Assembly: GCF_029813835.1 (NCBI RefSeq)
Contig: NZ_JARVKV010000044.1
Location: 1 to 55,009 of the forward strand
Origin: Streptomyces sp. DH37
GTDB taxonomy: Bacteria > Actinomycetota > Actinomycetes > Streptomycetales > Streptomycetaceae
Direction: 5' to 3'
Length of the DNA stretch: 55,009 nucleotides
Every line of letters begins with the position of its first letter. Position 1 is the first letter of the stretch. Positions 25,771-38,319 of the stretch are shown one piece after another. The notes beneath the pieces are model-generated. The model ran no database searches. It saw nothing but the letters and a program-made list of their open reading frames with translations, and was not told the DNA's origin. The position numbers and the translations under genes were made by a program.

Positions 25771-26708
25771 GCACTCTCTCCGAGACCACCCCCACCCCCG
25801 GCTCCGGATCGGGTCCCGCCCCCGCGCCCGTACGGCCGGAGCGGGACGGGCGGGCCCGGCAGCCGCTCGGTTCGCGGCTCGCCGCGCTCACCGGGCACTG
25901 GGCGGTGCGCTTCACCCTGGTCGTGGTCGCCCTGCTGTGGCTGCTGCCGACCACCGGGCTGCTGCTGTCGTCCTTCCGCGAGCGCTCCGACATCTCCTCC
26001 TCCGGATGGTGGACGGCGCTGGGCGACTGGTCGCAGCTGACGGCGTCCAACTACCGGTCGCTGCTGGAGAACGACGCCATCACCAACTCCCTGCTGACCA
26101 CCCTGGCCATCACCGTGCCCTCCACGGTGCTGGTCGTGGTGATCGGCTCGCTCGCCGGATACGCCTTCGCCTGGCTGGACTTCCCCGGCCGGGACTGGTG
26201 GTTCCTGCTGGTGGTCGGGCTGCTGGTGGTGCCGGTGCAGGTGGCGCTGATCCCGGTGGCGAAGCTCTTCAACACGCTGGGGATCTTCGAGACCACCGTC
26301 GGCGTGGTCGTCTTCCACACGGCGTTCGGCCTGCCGTTCGCGATCTTCCTGCTGCGCAACTTCTTCGCCGAGATCCCGCGCGAACTGCTGGAGGCGGCGC
26401 GGCTGGACGGCGCGAACGAGGTGCGGCTGTTCACGCGCGTCGTCCTGCCGCTGGGCGGTCCGGCGATCGCCTCGCTGGGCATCTTCCAGTTCCTGTGGGT
26501 GTGGAACGACATGCTGGTCGCGCTGATCTTCGCCGACGCCGGCGATCCGCCGATCACGGTCGCCCTCCAGCAGCAGGTGCGCCAGTTCGGCAACAACATC
26601 GACGTGCTGGCCTCGGGCGCGTTCGTCTCGATGGTGGTCCCGCTGGTGGTGTTCTTCGCCTTCCAGCGGCAGTTCGTCTCGGGCGTGATGGCCGGCGCGG
26701 TGAAGTAG
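25767..26708 (+). CDS. Sugar ABC permease (MalG/UgpE type)
   Basis: A 313-residue second permease subunit, with about six membrane segments and the EAA motif ELLEAARLDGANEVRLFTRVVLP. The GTG start at 25767 overlaps the TGA of the preceding gene, giving translational coupling, and GGAGGGAG lies just upstream. No ATPase gene follows; Streptomyces sugar importers of this type commonly share the ATPase MsiK encoded elsewhere. Confidence 0.92.
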   Translation: MSTLSETTPTPGSGSGPAPAPVRPERDGRARQPLGSRLAALTGHWAVRFTLVVVALLWLLPTTGLLLSSFRERSDISSSGWWTALGDWSQLTASNYRSLLENDAITNSLLTTLAITVPSTVLVVVIGSLAGYAFAWLDFPGRDWWFLLVVGLLVVPVQVALIPVAKLFNTLGIFETTVGVVVFHTAFGLPFAIFLLRNFFAEIPRELLEAARLDGANEVRLFTRVVLPLGGPAIASLGIFQFLWVWNDMLVALIFADAGDPPITVALQQQVRQFGNNIDVLASGAFVSMVVPLVVFFAFQRQFVSGVMAGAVK

Positions 26709-26719
26709 GGCCCGCACAC

Positions 26720-26757
26720 GGCGGGGAGGGGCGGCCGGACGGCCGCCCCTCCCCGCC
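26720..26757. terminator. Strong bidirectional terminator between the ABC operon and gdh
   Basis: A perfect 17-bp stem (ggcggggaggggcggcc and its complement) with tetraloop ggac, between two convergent genes. Confidence 0.9.
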
Positions 26758-26785
26758 CCTTCCCGCCGTACGCGGGCCCGGCGCG

Positions 26786-29700
26786 TCAGCGGTTGCTGCG
26801 CAGCAGCGTGCGCATCGTGCGCATCGCCACCGACAGGTTCGCCAGGTCGAAGGTGTCCGACTCGCGGATCTCCTCCAGCGTGGCCCTGGCCCGCCCCAGG
26901 ACGGCGGCGCTCTTCTCCTCCCACGCCGCGAAGCGCTGCTCGGGCGTGGCGCTGCTGTCCCCGGCGGCCAGCACGTCCGCGGTGAGGAGCTGGTGGGCGG
27001 CGTACAGGTCCTCGCGGATCGCCGCGCGCGCCATCGACTGCCAGCGGTCGGAGCGCGGCAGCTCGCTCACCCGGTCCTGGAGTTCGGTGATGCCCAGCCG
27101 GTCGGCGAGGTCGTAGTACACCTCGGCGACGTCCAGCAGCTCGCGTCCGGTGCGGTCGGCGACGGCGACCACGTCCAGGGCGGGGAAGACGGAGGAGAAG
27201 CCCGCCACCCGCAGCGCCAGCTCGCCGGGGACCCCGGCGCCGGTCAGCTCGTCGTTGACGCTCTGGTGCCAGTCCAGGTCGGCGCCCCTGAGCAGCTTGG
27301 GCAGCTGGGACCAGACCACCTCCACCCGCTCCTGGAAGACGTCGATGGTCTCGGCGAGCCTGAGCGGCTGCGGCCGGTTGTTCAGCAGCCAGCGGGTGCC
27401 GCGCTCGACCAGCCGCCTGGCGTGCAGCCGCATGCGGGTCTGGACCTCGGCGGCCACGACGTTGTCCAGCGCCTCCACCTCGTCCCAGACGCGGGAGAGG
27501 CCGAAGATCTCCCGGGACGCGGTGTGCGCCCGCACGATCTCCTCCGTCGAGGCCCCCGACTCCTCCTTCATCCGGTGCACCAGGGTCGAGCCCCCGGTGT
27601 TGACCGTGTCGTTGATCAGGAGGGTCGTGACGATCTGGCGCCGCAGGGCGTGGCGCTCGATCTGCTCGGGGAAGCGCTCGCGCAGCGCGCTGGGGAAGTA
27701 CGCGTGCGCCAGCCGCTGCAGGTACGGGTCGTCCGCCAGATCGGTGTCCGCCAGCTCCTCGGTGACGGTGATCTTGGCGTACGCCAGCAGCACCGCCAGC
27801 TCGGGCTGGGTGAGGCCGTGGCCGTGCGCCAGCCGCTCGCGGATCTGCCGGTCGGCGGGCAGGAACTCCAGCTGCCGGTCCAACCGCCCCTGGCGGGACA
27901 GGGTGCGCATGAGCCGCTGCTGGGCGTGGAGCAGGTCGGGCGCCTGCCGCATCGCGTTGGCCAGGGCCACGTTCTGCGCGTAGTTGTTGCGCAGCACCAG
28001 CTCGGCGACCTCGTCGGTCATCTCCGCCAGCAGGGCGTTGCGCTGCTTGACGGTCATGTCGCCGTCCGCGACGACCGCGTTGAGCAGGATCTTGATGTTG
28101 ACCTCGTGGTCGGAGGAGTCCACGCCCGCGCTGTTGTCGATGGCGTCGGTGTTGACCCGTCCGCCCTCCGACGCGAACTCGATGCGGCCGAGCTGCGTCA
28201 GGCCCAGGTTGCCGCCCTCGCCGACGACCCGCACCCGCAGGTCCCGGCCGTCCACCCGGATCGCGTCGTTGGCCTTGTCGCCGACGTCGGCGTTGGACTC
28301 GGTGGACGCCTTGACGTATGTGCCGATGCCGCCGTTCCACAGCAGGTCCACCGGCGCCCTGAGGATGGCCTTCATCAGCTCGGCCGGGGTCATCTTGGTG
28401 ACGCCGCCCTCGATGCCCAGCGCCTCGCGCACCTGCGCGTTGACGGGGATGGACTTGGCGGTGCGGGGGTGGATCCCGCCCCCGGGGGACAGCAGCGAGG
28501 TGTCGTAGTCGGCCCAGGAGGAGCGCGGCAGCTCGAACAGCCGGCGGCGCTCGGCGTAGGAGGCGGCCGCGTCCGGGGTCGGGTCGAGGAAGATGTGCCG
28601 GTGGTCGAAGGCGGCGACCAGCCGGATGTGCTCGCTGAGCAGCATGCCGTTGCCGAAGACGTCGCCGGACATGTCGCCGATGCCGACGACCGTGAAGTCC
28701 TCGGTCTGGGTGTCGTGCCCCAGCTCGCGGAAGTGCCGCTTGACCGACTCCCAGGCGCCGCGGGCGGTGATGCCCATGCCCTTGTGGTCGTAGCCGGCCG
28801 AGCCGCCGGAGGCGAAGGCGTCGCCGAGCCAGAACCCGTAGGCGGTGGCGACCTCGTTGGCGATGTCGGAGAAGGCCGCGGTGCCCTTGTCGGCCGCGAC
28901 GACCAGGTAGGTGTCGTCCCCGTCGTGCCGCACCACGCGCTCGGGCGGCACGACCTGGCCGCCCACGAGGTTGTCGGTGATGTCGAGCATGCCGGAGATG
29001 AAGGTCTTGTAGCAGGCGATGCCCTCGTTCAGCCATGCGTCGCGGTCCGCCGCGGGGTCGGGCAGCCGCTTGCCGACGAAGCCGCCCTTGGCGCCCACCG
29101 GCACGATCACCGTGTTCTTGACCTCCTGCGCCTTCACCAGGCCCAGGATCTCGGTGCGGAAGTCCTCGCGCCGGTCGGACCAGCGCAGACCGCCGCGGGC
29201 GACCTTGCCGAACCGCAGGTGCACGCCCTCCACGCGCGGCGAGTACACCCAGATCTCGTACGCCGGGCGGGGCGCGGGCAGGTCCGGGATGGCCTGCGGG
29301 TCGAACTTCATCGACACGTAGGCGTGCATCCGCCCGGAGGCGTCGCGGGGCTGGAAGTAGTTCGTCCGCAGGGTGGCCTTGATGAGGGTGAGGAACGAGC
29401 GCAGGATGCGGTCCTCGTCCAGCGAGGCGACCTGGTCCAGCGCGCCGTCCAGCTCCTCCAGCAGGCCGTCGGTCAACTCGTGGCCGGCGGCGGTGCGGTC
29501 CGGGGAGAGGCGGGCCTCGAAGAGGCTGACCAGCAGCCGGGTGGTGTGGACGTTGTGGCGGAGGGTGTCCTCCATGTAGTCCTGGCTGAAGGGCGAGCCG
29601 GCCTGCCGCAGGTACTTGGCGTACGCGCGCAGCACCATCGCCTGCCGCCAGGTCAGTCCGGCGGAGAGCACCAGCGCGTTGAAGCCGTCGCTCTCGGCCT

Positions 29701-31849
29701 CGCCGCTCCAGACGGCGGCGAAGGCGTCCTGGAAGCGCTCGCGGGCGTCGCCCTCCAGGTTCTGCGCCTGGTTCGCGGGCAGCCGGAGCCCGAAGTCGTA
29801 GATCCACGCCCGGGAGCGGTCGGCGCAGCGCAGCTCGTAGGGGCGCTCGTCGACGACCTCCACGCCCATGGCCTGGAGGACCGGCAGGACGGCCGAGAGC
29901 GAGACGGGCTCGCCGGTGCGGTAGATCTTGAAGCGGCGCTCGCCGGGGCCGGCCCCGACCGGTTCGTACAGGCTGAGCGCGAAGTCGCTGACGCCCTCGC
30001 TCCGCTCCAGCCCCTGGATGTACTGGATGTCCGCGACGGCGGTGCGGGGCGGGAAGTCGGCCTTGTAGCCCTCGGGGAAGGCGTCCCCGTAGCGGTGGGC
30101 GAGCCGGGCCGCCCGCTCCTCGCCGACCTCGGCGACCAGCGCCTCGGAGAAGCCGTCGGCCCAGGAGCGGGCGGCCTCCACCAGCCGGGCCTCGATGCGC
30201 TCGGTGTCGGCGTGGGTCAGCTCGGCCAGCTCGGTGCCCTGCGGGACGCGGATGACGAAGTGCAGCCGGGCGAGGACCGACTCGGTGTTCCAGGCGGTGA
30301 AGTCGACGTTGGTGCCGCCCAGTTCCTCGGTGAGGATGTCGGTCATCCGCAGCCGCACGGCGGTGGTGTAGCGGTCCCGCGGCAGGTAGACCAGCGCGGA
30401 GTAGTAGCGGCCGTACTCGTCCTGGCGCAAGTAGAGCCGGAGCTTGCGGCGCTCCTGGAGGTACAGCACGGAGGTGACGATCTCGCGCAGCTCGCCGGCC
30501 GGGATCTGGAAGAGCTCGTCGCGCGGGTACGTCTCCAGGATCTGGAGCAGGTCGCGGCCGTCGTGGCTGTCGGGGACGAAGCCGGTGGAGGTGATGACCT
30601 CCTCGACCTTGCGGCGGATGACGGGCACCCGGCGCACCGACTCGGTGTAGGCGGCCGACGAGAACAGCCCGAGGAAGCGGCGCTCGCCCACCACGTTGCC
30701 CGCCTCGTCGAACTTCTTCACCCCGATGTAGTCGAGGTAGGAGGGGCGGTGGACGGTGGCGCGGCTGTTGGCCTTGGTGAGCACCAGCAGCCTGTGCTCG
30801 CGGGCCTTGGCGCGGGCGTCGGCGGAGAGCCGGTTGAAGGAGGGCGACACCGGGTGGGCGTGGGTGTGGGCGGGCGTGTGGGCGGGCGTGTGGGGGCGGG
30901 CGGACGCGCCGTCACCGCCGTCACCGCCACCGACACTGCCGCCGTCACTGCCGTCGTCGTGTCCGCCGCCGGCGCCGTCGTTCCGGCCGTCGTGGTGGGG
31001 GTCGGAGCGCAGGATGCCCAGGCCGGTGCCCGGGACGGCGCTGAGCAGCAGCTCCTCGTCCCCGTCGGCGGCCTCGGAGGTCAGCTCGTACTCGCGGTAG
31101 CCGAGGAAGGTGAAGTGGTCGGCCGCGAGCCAGCGCAGCAGTTCCCGCGCCTCCTCGACCTCCTCGTCGGGCAGGTCGTCGGCCAGCGGCTCGTCGGGCA
31201 GCTCGTCGGCGATCCGCAGCGCGGCGGCCCGCATCTTCTGCCAGTCCTCGACCGCCTCGCGGACGTCGGACAGGACGCGCCGCAGGTCCGCGGTGATCCG
31301 CTTCAGGTCGTCGCGGTCGGTCTCGCGGTCGATCTCGACGTGGATCCAGGACTCGGTGAGCGCGTCGTGCGGCATCCCGTCCCGGCGCCGGGCGTCCACG
31401 TCCAGCACCTGGAGCAGCCTGCCGGTGACGTCGCGGCGCACGACCACCTGGGGGTGGATCACCAGGTGGATGCCGCGGCCCTGCCGGGTCAGCTCGTTGG
31501 TGACCGAGTCCACCAGGAAGGGCATGTCGTCGGTGACGACCTCGACGACGGTGTGGGTGCACGTCCAGCCGTTCTCGTCGACGGACGGGGTGTGGACGCG
31601 GACGTTCGCGGTGCCCTGGGGGCGCTGCTGGGCCAGCCGGCAGTGGGAGACCGCGGCGCCGTAGACGTCGACCGGGTCGCGGTCGGTGAGGTCCTCGGGC
31701 GCGGTGTGCAGGTAGTAGCGCTGGAGGTACGAGCCGAGGGTCACGGAGTCCAGCCCCGGTACGGGTTGGCTGCCGGCGGGACCGCTATCGGCGACCCGGG
31801 CGGCTCGTTCGAGCAGCTCGGCCTTTGCTTCGTCCAGCTTGGTCTGCAT
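26786..31849 (-). CDS. gdh: NAD-specific glutamate dehydrogenase, large (GDH-180) class
   Basis: A 1687-residue enzyme that oxidatively deaminates glutamate to 2-oxoglutarate and ammonia using NAD+. The N-terminal half is the regulatory (ACT-like) region; the catalytic segment is around residues 870-1200 (IWVYSPRVEGVHLRFGKVARGG, RWSDRREDFRTEILGL, VPVGAKGGFVGK, VVGIGDMSGDVFGNGML). Length is close to the 1650 or so residues of the S. clavuligerus enzyme. About residues 283-332 form a Gly/Asp/Ser-rich then His/Pro/Thr-rich insertion that looks lineage-specific. ATG at 31849 has a GGAG upstream. It is divergent from the DJ-1 gene. Confidence 0.93.
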   Translation of the reverse strand: MQTKLDEAKAELLERAARVADSGPAGSQPVPGLDSVTLGSYLQRYYLHTAPEDLTDRDPVDVYGAAVSHCRLAQQRPQGTANVRVHTPSVDENGWTCTHTVVEVVTDDMPFLVDSVTNELTRQGRGIHLVIHPQVVVRRDVTGRLLQVLDVDARRRDGMPHDALTESWIHVEIDRETDRDDLKRITADLRRVLSDVREAVEDWQKMRAAALRIADELPDEPLADDLPDEEVEEARELLRWLAADHFTFLGYREYELTSEAADGDEELLLSAVPGTGLGILRSDPHHDGRNDGAGGGHDDGSDGGSVGGGDGGDGASARPHTPAHTPAHTHAHPVSPSFNRLSADARAKAREHRLLVLTKANSRATVHRPSYLDYIGVKKFDEAGNVVGERRFLGLFSSAAYTESVRRVPVIRRKVEEVITSTGFVPDSHDGRDLLQILETYPRDELFQIPAGELREIVTSVLYLQERRKLRLYLRQDEYGRYYSALVYLPRDRYTTAVRLRMTDILTEELGGTNVDFTAWNTESVLARLHFVIRVPQGTELAELTHADTERIEARLVEAARSWADGFSEALVAEVGEERAARLAHRYGDAFPEGYKADFPPRTAVADIQYIQGLERSEGVSDFALSLYEPVGAGPGERRFKIYRTGEPVSLSAVLPVLQAMGVEVVDERPYELRCADRSRAWIYDFGLRLPANQAQNLEGDARERFQDAFAAVWSGEAESDGFNALVLSAGLTWRQAMVLRAYAKYLRQAGSPFSQDYMEDTLRHNVHTTRLLVSLFEARLSPDRTAAGHELTDGLLEELDGALDQVASLDEDRILRSFLTLIKATLRTNYFQPRDASGRMHAYVSMKFDPQAIPDLPAPRPAYEIWVYSPRVEGVHLRFGKVARGGLRWSDRREDFRTEILGLVKAQEVKNTVIVPVGAKGGFVGKRLPDPAADRDAWLNEGIACYKTFISGMLDITDNLVGGQVVPPERVVRHDGDDTYLVVAADKGTAAFSDIANEVATAYGFWLGDAFASGGSAGYDHKGMGITARGAWESVKRHFRELGHDTQTEDFTVVGIGDMSGDVFGNGMLLSEHIRLVAAFDHRHIFLDPTPDAAASYAERRRLFELPRSSWADYDTSLLSPGGGIHPRTAKSIPVNAQVREALGIEGGVTKMTPAELMKAILRAPVDLLWNGGIGTYVKASTESNADVGDKANDAIRVDGRDLRVRVVGEGGNLGLTQLGRIEFASEGGRVNTDAIDNSAGVDSSDHEVNIKILLNAVVADGDMTVKQRNALLAEMTDEVAELVLRNNYAQNVALANAMRQAPDLLHAQQRLMRTLSRQGRLDRQLEFLPADRQIRERLAHGHGLTQPELAVLLAYAKITVTEELADTDLADDPYLQRLAHAYFPSALRERFPEQIERHALRRQIVTTLLINDTVNTGGSTLVHRMKEESGASTEEIVRAHTASREIFGLSRVWDEVEALDNVVAAEVQTRMRLHARRLVERGTRWLLNNRPQPLRLAETIDVFQERVEVVWSQLPKLLRGADLDWHQSVNDELTGAGVPGELALRVAGFSSVFPALDVVAVADRTGRELLDVAEVYYDLADRLGITELQDRVSELPRSDRWQSMARAAIREDLYAAHQLLTADVLAAGDSSATPEQRFAAWEEKSAAVLGRARATLEEIRESDTFDLANLSVAMRTMRTLLRSNR

Positions 31850-32232
31850 GTCGTCTGGCTCCTGTCGCGCGCCGTTGCGTGACGTCAAGGCGTTGAGGGT
31901 TCTGGTGGCATGGCGTCGGTACACAGAGTGTCCGCCGGAGCGGGGCGTCATGCCCGGAGGTGCGGTGACCTGCGACGGCCCCGGCGCCGGCGCCGCGGCG
32001 CGGGAGCCCGGGGGCGGAGGCCGCACTGCCTTCCGCGGGTGTCTCGCTGATCACGTGGCAAGGCTATCCCTCCGCGCCCGGTGGCCGTCATGGACAGTAT
32101 GTGTACAAAACCGGGGACCCGAGTTGGACGTTGTGGACAGCCTCCGGCGGGGCGGGCGGCACGCCCCCTTGGCAAACCCCCGGAGGAAGAGGACGTTGGG
32201 CACAAGGACTCCTTTTCCGGAGGTGGGTGACC
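31850..32232. other. Divergent upstream region of gdh and the DJ-1-like gene
   Basis: 383 bases without a gene. On the gdh side, TTGACG within a palindromic tgacgtca lies about 35 bases before the start. On the other side, a relatively AT-rich patch near 32090-32120 is a likely promoter zone for the DJ-1-like gene, but I cannot assign hexamers. Confidence 0.4.
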
Positions 32233-32850
32233 ATGTCGGGAGACAGCGCCGAGGACACGGGGAACGCCGCGGACGCCGGGGGCGCTCCGCCCGCCGTCCT
32301 CGTCGTCACCGGTGACGCCGCGGAGTCGCTGGAGGTGCTCTACCCCTACCAGCGGCTGCTGGAGGAGGGCTACACCGTCCACATCGCCGCGCCCAGCCGC
32401 AAGAAGCTGCGCTTCGTCGTGCACGACTTCGAGGAGGACTACGACACCTACACCGAGAAGCCCGGCTACACCTGGCCCGCCGACCTCGCCTTCACCGAGG
32501 TCGATCCCGGGCGGTACGCCGCCCTGGTCCTGCCGGGCGGGCGGGCTCCGGAGTACCTGCGCAACGACCCGGAGCTGCGCAAGATCCTCAAGGCGTTCTT
32601 CGACGCGGACAAGCCGGTCGCGCAGATCTGCCACGGCCCGCTGCTGACCGCCGCGGCCGGCGGGCTGGCCGGACGCCGGGTGACCGCGTACCCGGCGCTG
32701 GAGATCGACATGCAGGCCGCCGGCGCCGTCTTCCGGGACGACGAGGTCGTGGTCGACGGCACGCTGGTCTCCTCCCGCGCCTGGCCGGACCACCCGGGCT
32801 GGATGCGGGCGTTCCTGGCCGTACTGCGCGCCCGCGCACCGCTCGGCTGA
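32233..32850 (+). CDS. DJ-1/PfpI-family protein
   Basis: A 205-residue class I glutamine-amidotransferase-like protein. The nucleophile elbow is QICHGPLL with Cys at about residue 133 followed by His. The family Glu is probably one of those in the ESLEVLYPYQ region near the N-terminus. LVLPGGRAPEYLR is the characteristic strand-loop before it. Relatives act as protein/nucleotide deglycases, glyoxalase III or chaperones; which applies here is not known. ATG at 32233 is preceded by CGGAGG. It stands alone, divergent from gdh. Confidence 0.85.
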   Translation: MSGDSAEDTGNAADAGGAPPAVLVVTGDAAESLEVLYPYQRLLEEGYTVHIAAPSRKKLRFVVHDFEEDYDTYTEKPGYTWPADLAFTEVDPGRYAALVLPGGRAPEYLRNDPELRKILKAFFDADKPVAQICHGPLLTAAAGGLAGRRVTAYPALEIDMQAAGAVFRDDEVVVDGTLVSSRAWPDHPGWMRAFLAVLRARAPLG

Positions 32851-33228
32851 CCCCCCGGGCGGGCGGCGGGGAGGACGGGGCCGCCGTGCGACCGGGCGTC
32901 CCCGCGCGTCCGGCCGCGGGGACGCGGCCCGCCTCACCGTCCCCGTCAGCGGCGGGCCCGGACCCACACCACGCGGAGGCCGGGCACGGCGGCGCCGGCG
33001 CCGTGGCCGAGGCCGCGCAGGAACCGGTCGGCCATGACGCGCCGCCCGCCCGGCACCCGTCGGACCGGCCTTCCGACCGCCCGGCGCGGCCGGGGCGGAG
33101 GGGAGCCGGGGCGGACCGGGAGCCCGCCGTCCGGGGAGCCCGCGGGCCGGCCGTCGGCGGCCCGTGTCCGTGCGGTCCGTGTCCGTGCGGTACGGCGTCC
33201 TCCGGCCCGGCGGAGTCCCCGGCGGGTC
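32851..33228. other. Convergent intergenic region
   Basis: 378 bases between the ends of the DJ-1-like and HAD genes. It contains a hairpin (32896-32925) and a perfect 15-bp tandem duplication, ccgtgtccgtgcggt, at 33162-33191. No believable gene was seen. Confidence 0.55.
32896..32925. terminator. Terminator-like hairpin after the DJ-1-like gene
   Basis: Arms gcgtccccgcg and cgcggggacgc (11 pairs, 8-base loop), 46 bases past the stop. Confidence 0.65.
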
Positions 33229-33912
33229 TCAGCCGCCCGCCGCCATCTCCTCGGCCACCTCGACCGCCTCGGCGAGGCTGTCCACCACCGGCACCCCGGC
33301 CGCCAGCAGGCTGGCCCGGCTGTGCGAGCCGCCGGTGTACAGCACGGCCCGCGCGCCCACGTGGGCGGCCGCGATCGCGTCGTCCACCGCGTCGCCGACC
33401 ACCACGGTGCGGCGCGGGTCGAAGCCGCCGAGCGCCGCCACGTGCGCCGCCATCTGCCGGGCCTTGCCGACGCCCGACCCGCTGCTGCCCCCGAGGTTGC
33501 CGTCGACCCGGACGAAGTGCTCCTCGATGCCGTGCCGGCGCACCAGCGGCACCAGGTGGTCGTGCGGGGCCAGGGAGCACAGCGACTGGGTCAGGCCGGC
33601 CGCCCGCCGCGCGGCGAGCAGTTCCGCCGCGCCCTCGGCGAGCCCCACCTGCTCGACGCGCGCGAAGTAGTGCCGGTGGAAGACCTCGTCCATCCCGGCC
33701 CACTCCTCGTCGGTGGGCAGCCTCCCCATCAGCCGCTCATAGAAGCGGGGCACCGGCACGCAGTACAGCTCCCGGTAGCGCTCCAGCGTGATGGGCGGCA
33801 GCCCTATCTCGGCGAAGGCGGCGTTGGTCGCCGCGATGACCGCGTCGATGTCGTGCAGCAGCGTGCCGTTCCAGTCCCACACGATGTGGGCTCTCCCCGT
33901 ACCCGAATCCAT
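33229..33912 (-). CDS. HAD-superfamily hydrolase (phosphatase-like)
   Basis: A 227-residue haloacid dehalogenase-type enzyme. Motif I is VWDWNGTLLHD (the nucleophile is the Asp before WNGT), and motif IV is VVVGDAVDDAIAA. A helical cap lies between them, as in phosphoglycolate-phosphatase-like members. The usual DxDGT is DWNGT, which is common in this subgroup. The ATG at 33912 is chosen; a GTG two codons upstream and a TTG further up are alternatives. The substrate is unknown. Confidence 0.82.
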   Translation of the reverse strand: MDSGTGRAHIVWDWNGTLLHDIDAVIAATNAAFAEIGLPPITLERYRELYCVPVPRFYERLMGRLPTDEEWAGMDEVFHRHYFARVEQVGLAEGAAELLAARRAAGLTQSLCSLAPHDHLVPLVRRHGIEEHFVRVDGNLGGSSGSGVGKARQMAAHVAALGGFDPRRTVVVGDAVDDAIAAAHVGARAVLYTGGSHSRASLLAAGVPVVDSLAEAVEVAEEMAAGG

Positions 33913-34000
33913 GCCCACGACGGTAGAGGCCCGGTGTGACAAGCGGTAGCACGGGACCGGAGGGCGGTCCCCTCCGGCCGGGCGCCGGCCGGGGGCGGGC

Positions 34001-34525
34001 TCAGCCGAGGTCCTCCAGGTCCTCCAGGAGGCCGCCGATCTCCTGGACGGCGTACCACAGCAGTTCGTGGTCGTCCGCCCCGTCCACCACGAAGCGGGCG
34101 TCGTCGTCGCCCTGGTCGGCCGCGCCCAGCGCGTCCGCCGCCGCGGAGACGTCCGCCTCGGCGTCGTCGCCGTCGACGTGCACGGCGGCGGCCCTGTCCA
34201 GCGGCAGGGCCCGCGCGATGCGCACCTCGCCGAGCGCGGACGGGTCCAGGCCGCGGTCCGGGTCGGCGACGGCCTCGCGGTCGGGTACGTCCGCGGCCAC
34301 CACCACCCGCCGCCGCGGGGCGCCGGGGTCGACGGCCAGGAGCCGCAGCGAGGCCTGCGCGGCGCGGCCGAGCGCGGCGTACTCCAGTTCCTCGATGTCG
34401 TCCGAGACGTACCACTCGCGCAGTGCGGGGGTGACCGCGTAGGCGGTCAGCGGGCCGGGGCCCAGCTCGCCCGTCCGGTGCGCGTCCGCGAGGCCGGGCA
34501 GGGTCAGGGGGACGTAGACGCGCAT
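34001..34525 (-). CDS. Conserved actinobacterial hypothetical protein (DUF6912-like)
   Basis: A 174-residue acidic protein beginning MRVYVPLTLPGLA and continuing YAVTPALREWYVSDDIEELEYAALGRAAQASLRLL. The start matches a family I recall as DUF6912, found next to secA-region genes in actinobacteria. It has no signal peptide or membrane segment. A middle Asp/Ala-rich stretch is low complexity. Function unknown. TATGCT at 34571-34566 on the same strand may be the -10, with a weak -35. Confidence 0.7.
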   Translation of the reverse strand: MRVYVPLTLPGLADAHRTGELGPGPLTAYAVTPALREWYVSDDIEELEYAALGRAAQASLRLLAVDPGAPRRRVVVAADVPDREAVADPDRGLDPSALGEVRIARALPLDRAAAVHVDGDDAEADVSAAADALGAADQGDDDARFVVDGADDHELLWYAVQEIGGLLEDLEDLG

Positions 34526-34726
34526 CGCCACCACTTTCGTGTAAGGCCGCTCCGAGTGCCCCGACAGCATACGGCGGGTCCGGCGCGCCGAAAGCCTCCG
34601 GCCCCTACCGTCCCGTTCACCTGTGCGGTGCGGCGGTGCAGGTCAGCGCACCGGCCGTCAATCCCCGGGGAACTCTCCGCCGGATAGGTGAACCGTGCGG
34701 GGCCCGTCGGCGCCGCCCGCCGGTCG

Positions 34727-34755
34727 TTGCCGCCTCCGGGACGTCCCAGTAGAAC
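34727..34755 (+). promoter_or_regulatory. Promoter of the Rv3235-like gene
   Basis: TTGCCG, exactly 17 bases, then TAGAAC (34750-34755), about 68 bases upstream of the ATG. The -35 hexamer and spacing equal those of the ABC operon promoter. Confidence 0.6.
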
Positions 34756-34822
34756 CGGAGCGAAAGCTACCGACCAGTAAGCGATCGGTCCGGGAGACCG
34801 CTCAGACCCACGGGGAGAGACC

Positions 34823-35245
34823 ATGCCGCCCACCAGCCGTACCGCCCCTCCCGGCCGCCGGGACTCCCGGCGGCCGGCCCGCTCGGCCGTGCTCGCCGCC
34901 CGGCAGCGCGAACGCGACCGGCTGCCGCCCTACTGGTTCGCCCACCGGCTGGTGCTCGTCCTCAGCGGCCTGCGGCCGGTCCACCTGCTGCTGGGCCACA
35001 CCCGCGACGAGGCGTACGAGCGGCTGGTCCGGCTCGCCCCGCACACCCCGCTGCGGTCGGCGGTGGCGGGCGGCCCGGCTCCCGTGGTGCGTGAGGTCGG
35101 CTGGTCGCAGCCCAGCCCCGGAGCGATCGAGGCGTTCGCCCGGATCGCCGCCGGCGACCGGCTGCGCGCCCTGGCCTTCCGGCTGGAGCGGTCCCGCGAC
35201 CACCGCTGGCGGTGCTCCGCCGTCGAGCTCGACACGGTGCCCTGA
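34823..35245 (+). CDS. Rv3235-family protein
   Basis: A 140-residue basic protein. After an Arg/Pro-rich N-terminus comes LVLVLSGLRPVHLLLGHTRDEAYERLVRL, the family hallmark. In Mycobacterium, Rv3235 lies close to secA1, and here it is convergent with secA. No enzyme motif or membrane segment is present; function is unknown. The ATG is preceded by GGGGAGAG. Confidence 0.78.
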   Translation: MPPTSRTAPPGRRDSRRPARSAVLAARQRERDRLPPYWFAHRLVLVLSGLRPVHLLLGHTRDEAYERLVRLAPHTPLRSAVAGGPAPVVREVGWSQPSPGAIEAFARIAAGDRLRALAFRLERSRDHRWRCSAVELDTVP

Positions 35246-35317
35246 GGGCGTGATGGGCGTCCCGATGGCACCCCGGCGGCGTCCCGGGGAGCCGGGAGGG
35301 GACGGCCGGAACGCGCC

Positions 35318-35349
35318 GGGGCCGGGCGCCCTCCCGGACGCCCGGCCCC
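35318..35349. terminator. Bidirectional terminator between the Rv3235-like gene and secA
   Basis: Arms ggggccgggcg and cgcccggcccc (11 pairs, 10-base loop) between convergent genes. Confidence 0.75.
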
Positions 35350-35401
35350 GGGCCGGATCTGACGGCGAACGGCCGACCGCCGCGGCGCGGCGGTCGCCGG
35401 A

Positions 35402-38227
<2,826 letters not shown>

Positions 38228-38319
38228 GTAGGCTGGCTCCTTGCCGGTCGGGCCGGGCACGGTCTGGGTGCTCTGGCACGGCGGGCCTCTTCCTTGCGTC
38301 GGGCCCAGCCGCACCGGCC

